Both the position numbers and the translations under genes were made by a program. Source: Fragilaria crotonensis (lineage: Eukaryota > Bacillariophyta > Fragilariophyceae > Fragilariales > Fragilariaceae). From it: DNA of 61,901 nucleotides. Positions within the stretch are counted from its first letter, which is position 1. The number at the start of each line of letters is the position of its first letter. Below, one piece after another: positions 55,794 to 61,901 of the stretch. Location: positions 1 through 61,901 of the forward strand of contig JAKSYS010000357.1 of assembly GCA_022925895.1 (NCBI GenBank). The letters run 5' to 3'. Below the pieces are notes generated by a model. That model was not told the origin of the DNA and did not search any database. It saw nothing but the letters and a program-made list of their open reading frames with translations.

Positions 55794-57222
55794 CTATCGT
55801 TTTGCCCAATATGACTTTAACGAACGCATCCCCGAAGTCGCTAATTTAGTCGCCCTCTTCACGCTTAGTCTCAGAATCGGTTCATTGATCTGCAACCAGG
55901 TTTTTATATGCCACGTCGACTTGGCTTCGTGGTCACGAACATCCTCCATCAATAACTCCTGGACAGTCGGTTCGTACATGTTTCGTAACGCATACAATTC
56001 TCTCAACGTTTGTAAGGCATTCCTCCTGTCCGCAATCGCGCTCAACCTGGCGTCTGCGCCGTGCAAATCATTGTTTCGGCTTTCCCATAACAGATACCAA
56101 TTGTCCCACAATCGCCCAATCATAGCAACCTGCCACTTAGAACCTTTTTTGCTTTTCTTCGAATTATAATTTGGTCGGGTGGCATAATGAGCATCCTGCA
56201 AATCAACCCATTCGTAACTGAATCTGCCAAGAAATATGTGTCTCCAACCAATCTTGTTTTGTTGTGTAATGAGGCGTTCGTACTCGTCGTCATAGATCGC
56301 CGTGTCTAATTGGTATGACTCTGGGTCCGCACACGTGAACCAACCCTTGATACCGTCCAAAAGTATAGTTCTTAGGCCGGGACGAGTTTCCCATTTGGCA
56401 CAAGTCTTTCCAAGGACCTCGAGTTCACTCGCCACGCCGCTCGACTCGAATGCGCGCATCGCAGGATATGGTCCCAATCCTCATCACCGCACGGACACAC
56501 CGGGCACCCTCGTCGACTGGGATCACGTCTATGTTGCCGATGATTAGTCGGTAGTATCTCGTGAACTAACTTAATGAAGTGGTCTCGTCTCTTGATTCTC
56601 TTGTGTAAGCATGCAGCGTGAGCTTTCCAATTGATCCGTTCCGTCGTACTGTCGTTCCATCCATTCCGTGCTTGAAGATGGACCAATAATGGACCGTAAG
56701 TCGCTTGATGTCGGATTGCGGTTTTATATTTTGTTGTGACCGTTCCCTTTGGTGTAATCAAATGAACGCCGGCCTCCTCTGTCAACAAGGCATGAGGTCG
56801 AAGCGCACCGTACTCGCTGGAAAGTGTTAGCCAAGGCATCAGCATCCACATTTAGTTGTGCCATGAGACTCAATTGCTGATAAGTGCCGCGACGATCTTG
56901 ATGACCGCGGACATGTTCCAGACTGAGCCCCGGCATTTCGCAAAGCAACCGACGGATATTAACGATCAAGTCCCATTCTGACTCAGTGGATCCAACGGGA
57001 GCTGCACGGGTTCCGGTTCGAGGCGGCAGCTTCCATCACGGATGGTTTTCGTTTAATGCCAAGTACCGTCTCCACCAGACTCAAACTATCTGTCGCTAGT
57101 GTACCGTGCCACGGTTCATGTTGGTACGTAAACTCTGCGAGGCGCTTCAAGAAACACAACATAGCCAACATTCCATACGCTTCGGACCGATACGAATTCG
57201 GGTTTGCTCCTGCTGGGCCCAT
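55794..57222 (-). pseudogene. LINE-B RNase H and C-terminal domain (frameshifted)
   Basis: Continues the ORF2 of 57116-61756 after a frameshift near 57200 (QLKDG into PAGANPNSYRSEAYG). RNase H motifs: YRSEAYGMLAML, LATDSLSLVETV and VRGHQD...LNVDADALA; the first Asp (DGSVW) is still in the upstream ORF. Further shifts lie near 57020, 56825 and 56455. A CCHC-like knuckle CPVCPCGDEDWDHILRC (about 56500) and a Trp/Arg-rich C-terminal domain end at 55794. Matches the last part of LINE-A ORF2 in order. Confidence 0.8.
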
Positions 57223-60200
57223 CCTTCAGCTGACTCTCTCCTAAGTCCGTGCTCAACGTCCATCCGTACGCACCCATTTGCTTAAGCCATACCGACCCGT
57301 CGCTGACACCTCGTACGCCGTGCGATAAAGCGAGTCCTACCGAAAAGGGATCCGTCGGTAGGTTCGTGCGGGATAATAAATCATACTCCCATGGCTCAAG
57401 ATCCTCAACATATTGTTCAAACGTTGCCACCTGTACGGGATGATGAAGAACACGAACGACACTTCTCTCGACTACAACCCACTCCTCAGCTGCGACTTGA
57501 CTAACCTCCACAGGAACCGCCTCGAGAGGAATCTGATGCCATTCGACCTGTTTTGCAGTCCTCCAAAAGCTGTACTGCCCTTCTTCGGTCCTCTTCGTCG
57601 TTTTACACAGTCTGTAGTCCTGGTGTTCTCGCAGCCACAAACTCGTGTTCAATTGATAGGCTGAGTGAGTTTGACGATGATTATCAATGGTGTCTAGCCA
57701 CGGACCCAGTGCCTGATGTAACTTCCCAGATTCATCACTCCACAACAAATTCGGCGACGGGCGTTGCTGGTGGATCCACATTCCATGAGTGCAGCAACTC
57801 TTATGCGAGAAGCGGCCTTCATACTTCGCTCGATCCAAGTAACGCCCGGAAACCTCTGCGAGATCAGAAATTGTTTGTGCTTGAAGGTAGAGGCGGCAAT
57901 AGTTGAGTCGTCGAATCTCCGATGCTGAAAAGCACTCAGACGTCAATATAGCATCCATGATATGTGTGTCATGATGACGTTGAAGCTTAGGAATACCCGG
58001 ACTGTCGAGTTGAAGGCATGATTGTATGGAAGCTAAGAAGTCTCGTAACGAGGCCAACCACTTGGATTCTAGATGCGGGAGAACCGTGTCAACTCGCTCC
58101 AAAAGGGAATATGAGGTACCGACTTGATATTGGAACCATCCGACCGCAATGCGGAGGAGTTTCCCCGCTGTCGATTTTAATCTCCAGTTCCTCATAAATA
58201 GAGACACTTGTCCGATTCCTTGTTCGACATATAGATGACGGAAGTTTGCACCACCCAACTCGAGAGGGCCATAGAGGATCTCGCACTTGGTATGCCGATT
58301 AAAACCACATCGTGGGACAATGATCGACATCGCTTTCCGCTGCACCTGATCCAGTCGTTGTCGTGTCAAGGAGGAGCAAGCTAACGGATAACCAACACTT
58401 GGAAGGTAGCAGGCATAATAAAACGTCCATGTTTCGAGTCGCGTAAGGGGGCATGTCCACAGGAAGGTCGTAATCTCGTCGCTCTTTGATTTGAGTTTTC
58501 GAAACTGTTCGGTTTGGTTCCCAGCTGGTGCTTTATAATGCCCTAGTGTCTTATGTGCCTCATACGGTGACAATAGAGGTAATTGGTGTGTCGTGCCGGT
58601 GGATCGGTCTATAACACGCAACACTTCTTGGTGAGCAGATTGTTTCGGGGCCAAAAATGGTGCTCCTTGCTGTGTAAACCACCAATGAAGTACTTGGCAC
58701 GAGCACTTAGATAATTCCAGCGCACCCCCACTCGAGTGGAGTAAGTCATTCCACAATTGTGCGTTCTTCTGCGTTTGTACCAAAATATCCCGAAGCGTCT
58801 CATCAGAACCTGGTGCTAAAAAATTGTTTGCCTGCCCATTGCAATCGTCCACAAAAGCTACTAATCCCAAAGACGCTGACGTGGTTTCATCCGGGGAATA
58901 ATATACCGCCGGTGTTGCAGTCGTGTCATAGGCATCCATGAGACAACTCGACAGAAAACACCAGATCGCTGGGGAATTTGCACTGCCCTGTCCTGTGCCA
59001 TAGATTGGCTTGCTGTCCGAATGTACGTAACCTTTTGGAGCGAGTCCTAATTCTGTACGGACCCTGAACTCCGCTCTCTCCAAGGTGACTGCATTGGCCT
59101 GGGTCACCGGAAGCGGAACGCCGAACTTCCGGCTAACAATCATTGCTGCATTTTGAATCATTCGATCGAAACATGCAAGAGCGTCATAATTGATCAAGAC
59201 CACTGATCGCCGAGTGGCCCGTGAGATCTCACACTGAAGTTCCTCGATGAACACTGGATCCGTTGCATTTCGTCGTGGTCTGGATCCATACTGCCCATCA
59301 TTTAATGCTGCCAGGGCCTCGGCTTGATACATTTGAATCCGCCACTTAATTCCCAAGGCGAGATTAAAATCCGCTTCATAAATGTGTATCACTCGAGTAC
59401 GATGTAACCGCACGTTATCCGGGTCTTTGAAGAGAATTGTATTGGCAATTGTTTGCCAGCGTTTGTACGAATAGCCGCGCTCGAGAGCATAATTCAACAG
59501 AGTCAAGTGCAAAGTCCGCAGGTCATTTTGCATCATGTCAAGCTCGTCTCGGTTTCTTCGGAACTCCACTGTCAATTCGTCGTCCGGGAGATCTGATGAG
59601 TATGAATGTCGTGCAATCAAGGCCTTGTAGTGCCCGAGATGTAATCCTGACGGAGACGTAGTGGTAGATTCTGACCAGACGCGCAATTTACTCATGAAGT
59701 CTTCCATTGATATAGTAGGAAACGAAGGAGCTACTGCCATTTCATGAACCTGAGTCATGTGTTGCAACAACAATCTCACATTTTTACTCACATCGTCGTC
59801 ATCGTTGGATTGGTGCTGATATGTGCCGTCCAAAATTCTCGTGCTCAAAGGTCGATCCCCACAAAAGCCTAAGTCGTCAAGAAGTGGTGCAACGGTGAAG
59901 GGCGTTCCCTTGGCTTGTCCAAAGTGGTTGCGATTTCGTTCCTGTAATAACCGAACAATCTCCGTTGGTACATCGATCTGTCTCCATTCGGTACACGTCT
60001 TTGGATCGTGTTCTGGATGCAAGGGAATTTCGATTCTCGTTACTCCTTGTCTTAGTTTATTCTTCCGCACGCCACTAATCTTGCGAAATAACTGCTTGAT
60101 ATCTTCTGCCTTCTTCATATGCCGCAGCCGAGTTGCTGATTCTTTGTCCGCTTTCTTCCCAGACATTTCGAGCGCTTCAATTTTTCGCTGGCGTTCGTGA

Positions 60201-61756
60201 TCGCGACGTTCGTAACTCTCAGCTATAATTTCCTTGATGGTGGATTCAACCTTACGAATTGCCGCAGAGCACTCTCGCGGCGTGGAAGGCAACGGCACTG
60301 GTGTTGCTAATTGGGCCATCTCGCGCGTCAAAACACTGGAATGGTCATAGTGTGTGCGAAGGGCGGACAGATGCTTCTTCAATACGACAACTTGTTTGCG
60401 GGCTTCAGCAAGTTCCACCGACCATGATGGTTCCCCAAACTTTTTCACTTTTGCTGCTGCTGCCAAGCTTGCCGTCAAAACGTCGTGGTCCAGTCGTTCT
60501 GCAAAAGCATGCCGATTACCTGGTTGTGTCAATTGTACACTCCGATCGAAGGCGTTGTGATGATGAAACAAGATCCGATATTTTTCCCGGATGTACTCTG
60601 TCACTTGTTGAGGATTATTAGACGACAAGTCCCTCTTTTCTGCTGATACCAGTTGTTGTGTGTCGGAGCCGAAGAGAATTTTAGAGTCTAAATCCAGATA
60701 GAAACCTCTATGATCGGACACGATATGTGCATTGAACGCTTCGTATCCAGCCGAAACCACAGCATCTCCCACCGAGGGGCTAGCCAGTGCATAGTCCAGA
60801 CGTTTCGTACCTCGTGCATAAGTAACTGGTGGTGTAGAGGAATTTCGCCTTGCAAAGACATCGATGAGGCCCAATTGCCCTGCAATTTTGCTCATACCAT
60901 CTGGATCGGCCCCAAAAACTTCGTTGAAATCTCCGACTACCAGCAATAACGTGCCGACTGATGCGTATGTCTGTAACGCTTTCAGCAAATCCCGCCGAAA
61001 CGCCGTTCGCGGGTTCAGAACTTGATCTTGTGTCAGGCGAAGGAGGCTTGCCTGTTGAGCCGCCACTGTTATGGTACCTGGACTAACGGCCTTATCCACA
61101 GGTTGATAGGCCGAAAAAACAGCAATCTTGCGTGTTCCTTTGCCTGTGAATTCCTGAACTACCCACCGTCCCCAGGGGTCGCGGTCCTGTCGAACGATAC
61201 GTCCCATCAGACTGTCCACCGTCAAAATCATTGTCCCCCCCGGTTTATAAGAATTCTCCACCGTTATTGGTGTCGTTCCGAGAGATATTCGATGTCGCTT
61301 CCAATGTTGTTTTGCTGATTCAAACAGTGCACTCCGGATGCGAAATTGCGTAGTGTCTAAGTTATGCTCCTGCCCACAGAATATGTCCGCTTGTACTTCT
61401 TTGATGGACCGACAAATGTCATCGAACGTGCCTCCTCTCCGGTCGATAGAAATACCGTTGACATTAATTGAATAGAGTCTTATAATACTCGGGTCCTTGG
61501 GTCCCAATTCGTCTCCCCAAGGTACATTAGATCGCATGTTCATGGATGTTAGAGTCGTTGGTCTCGAATTATTGTCGATAATTGGCTTGGAAAATAACTG
61601 CCGCCATTGCAACTTCGCGCTGTCCAGTAGACTTATGGGGATGTGAGTTTCATCGTCAGGAAGAATTAAAGTTCCAAGACCGACGGACTGTGCATCGTTT
61701 GACGGTAACTCGGTTTCCGTCTCGGATGCCATCAACGCTTGCCTGTATCGACTCAT
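57116..61756 (-). CDS. LINE-B ORF2: APE endonuclease + reverse transcriptase (intact 1546 codons)
   Basis: ATG at 61756, overlapping the ORF1 stop. The endonuclease (about residues 70-355) has YSINVNG, CGQEHN, VVGDFNE (about 277), KRLDYALAS and VSDHRGFYLD (about 348), i.e. the APE catalytic set. A linker/coiled region spans 400-600. RT (about 680-1010) has SPSGLHLGHYKALI, IHIYEADFNL, INYDALACFDR (about 858), GTGQGSANSPAIW (about 922) and FVDD (about 967), all catalytic Asp present. It ends just inside RNase H (DGSVWLKQMGAYGWTL, residue 1486 on) by frameshift. A 4.6-kb open frame suggests a young copy. Nicks DNA and primes reverse transcription at the nick. Confidence 0.9.
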   Translation of the reverse strand: MSRYRQALMASETETELPSNDAQSVGLGTLILPDDETHIPISLLDSAKLQWRQLFSKPIIDNNSRPTTLTSMNMRSNVPWGDELGPKDPSIIRLYSINVNGISIDRRGGTFDDICRSIKEVQADIFCGQEHNLDTTQFRIRSALFESAKQHWKRHRISLGTTPITVENSYKPGGTMILTVDSLMGRIVRQDRDPWGRWVVQEFTGKGTRKIAVFSAYQPVDKAVSPGTITVAAQQASLLRLTQDQVLNPRTAFRRDLLKALQTYASVGTLLLVVGDFNEVFGADPDGMSKIAGQLGLIDVFARRNSSTPPVTYARGTKRLDYALASPSVGDAVVSAGYEAFNAHIVSDHRGFYLDLDSKILFGSDTQQLVSAEKRDLSSNNPQQVTEYIREKYRILFHHHNAFDRSVQLTQPGNRHAFAERLDHDVLTASLAAAAKVKKFGEPSWSVELAEARKQVVVLKKHLSALRTHYDHSSVLTREMAQLATPVPLPSTPRECSAAIRKVESTIKEIIAESYERRDHERQRKIEALEMSGKKADKESATRLRHMKKAEDIKQLFRKISGVRKNKLRQGVTRIEIPLHPEHDPKTCTEWRQIDVPTEIVRLLQERNRNHFGQAKGTPFTVAPLLDDLGFCGDRPLSTRILDGTYQHQSNDDDDVSKNVRLLLQHMTQVHEMAVAPSFPTISMEDFMSKLRVWSESTTTSPSGLHLGHYKALIARHSYSSDLPDDELTVEFRRNRDELDMMQNDLRTLHLTLLNYALERGYSYKRWQTIANTILFKDPDNVRLHRTRVIHIYEADFNLALGIKWRIQMYQAEALAALNDGQYGSRPRRNATDPVFIEELQCEISRATRRSVVLINYDALACFDRMIQNAAMIVSRKFGVPLPVTQANAVTLERAEFRVRTELGLAPKGYVHSDSKPIYGTGQGSANSPAIWCFLSSCLMDAYDTTATPAVYYSPDETTSASLGLVAFVDDCNGQANNFLAPGSDETLRDILVQTQKNAQLWNDLLHSSGGALELSKCSCQVLHWWFTQQGAPFLAPKQSAHQEVLRVIDRSTGTTHQLPLLSPYEAHKTLGHYKAPAGNQTEQFRKLKSKSDEITTFLWTCPLTRLETWTFYYACYLPSVGYPLACSSLTRQRLDQVQRKAMSIIVPRCGFNRHTKCEILYGPLELGGANFRHLYVEQGIGQVSLFMRNWRLKSTAGKLLRIAVGWFQYQVGTSYSLLERVDTVLPHLESKWLASLRDFLASIQSCLQLDSPGIPKLQRHHDTHIMDAILTSECFSASEIRRLNYCRLYLQAQTISDLAEVSGRYLDRAKYEGRFSHKSCCTHGMWIHQQRPSPNLLWSDESGKLHQALGPWLDTIDNHRQTHSAYQLNTSLWLREHQDYRLCKTTKRTEEGQYSFWRTAKQVEWHQIPLEAVPVEVSQVAAEEWVVVERSVVRVLHHPVQVATFEQYVEDLEPWEYDLLSRTNLPTDPFSVGLALSHGVRGVSDGSVWLKQMGAYGWTLSTDLGESQLKDGPSRSKPEFVSVRSVWNVGYVVFLEAPRRVYVPT

Positions 61757-61758
61757 TA
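61754..61758 (-). promoter_or_regulatory. TAATG stop/start overlap, LINE-B
   Basis: On the minus strand the TAA of the ORF1 frame (61758-61756) overlaps the ORF2 ATG (61756-61754), exactly as in LINE-A. Confidence 0.7.
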
Positions 61759-61833
61759 CGTGTTATCACGCCCAGCCGGATCGCTTGGATTTGTGTATTG
61801 AGCGTCCGGGGGGCTTCTTGAGGTTTGATGTTG
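61756..61833 (-). pseudogene. LINE-B ORF1 C-terminus, partial
   Basis: The last 25 codons read ...PPDAQYTNPSDPAGRDNT and stop at TAA, matching the ORF1 end of LINE-A (DQYTRPLDPDGGKPD). An in-frame TGA at 61834-61836 suggests a frameshift upstream. The rest is outside the window. Confidence 0.6.
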
Positions 61834-61901
61834 TCAGTGCATGCTTCTCCTATCGATGCATTCAGTACTGTGGTACGTGTTACTGCATCTACATGCAACA
61901 G

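Larger units (their letters stand above)
55656..61901 (-). mobile_element. LINE-B: non-LTR retrotransposon, partial (5' part outside window)
   Basis: Same architecture as LINE-A but clearly diverged. Holds ORF2 complete in extent and only the last codons of ORF1. The 3' end lies between 55680 and 55790, against the Harbinger right end; no poly(A) tail in the right orientation is visible. A hairpin (TAGCCT-GGGTTT-AGGCTA, 55743-55760) lies in the 3' UTR. Confidence 0.85.

Overview
This is a nuclear genome fragment from a eukaryote, most likely a diatom (a pennate diatom would fit, but the sequence alone cannot settle it). The evidence is: short GT-AG introns of about 75-120 nt; two genes that start with a signal peptide followed by an ASAF-like plastid-import motif; diatom CO2/cAMP-response elements upstream of one of them; and retroelements and a Harbinger transposon of types frequent in diatom genomes. 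There is no operon structure. No rRNA, tRNA or CRISPR was recognised.

Layout. 0.5-9.7 kb: decayed non-LTR retrotransposon, plus strand (LINE-A; ORF1 + APE endonuclease/RT/RNase H). 9.7-12.8 kb: decayed DDE transposase of the IS630/Tc1-like type. 13.1-15.0 kb: WDR76/CMR1-like WD40 gene. 15.7-20.2 kb: ABCC-type ABC transporter. 21.5-23.1 kb: secreted Cys-rich protein with five 64-residue repeats. 23.3-25.95 kb (minus): M3 oligopeptidase with a probable plastid presequence. 25.8-37.6 kb: tandem segmental duplication of the block [5' end of M3 peptidase - SLC44 choline-transporter-like gene - agmatine deiminase]. Its head-to-tail junction is at 29761/29762, and the second copy was later enlarged by a Ty1/copia remnant and an unidentified insert. 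38.8-40.0 kb (minus): EamA/DMT transporter. 41.7-42.7 kb (minus): plastid-targeted coiled-coil protein with a CCRE cluster upstream. 43.5-49.8 kb (minus): secreted protein fusing DUF1800 and DUF1501, two bacterial-type domains usually encoded by neighbouring genes. 50.45-55.65 kb: 5.2-kb PIF/Harbinger-like transposon with TIRs and a TAA target duplication, carrying a broken transposase and two opposite-strand accessory genes. 55.7-61.9 kb (minus): second LINE of the same broad family (LINE-B), with a 1546-codon endonuclease-RT ORF intact but a frameshifted RNase H/C-terminal region; it runs off the window.

Most conserved host genes here (WDR76, ABCC, SLC44, agmatine deiminase, coiled-coil gene, DUF1800-DUF1501) carry one or more one-base frameshifts, often at homopolymer runs, while others (M3 peptidase, EamA, Cys-rich gene, LINE-B RT) are fully open. 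Assembly or polishing error and real gene decay are both possible, so coordinates of broken genes are given as whole spans. In the ABC gene, adding one base at each of its two shifts restores an exact multiple of three.

The strongest leads are the resolved tandem-duplication junction, the TAATG stop/start overlap between ORF1 and ORF2 in both LINE copies, the DUF1800-DUF1501 fusion, the accessory genes inside the Harbinger element, and the CCRE cluster.
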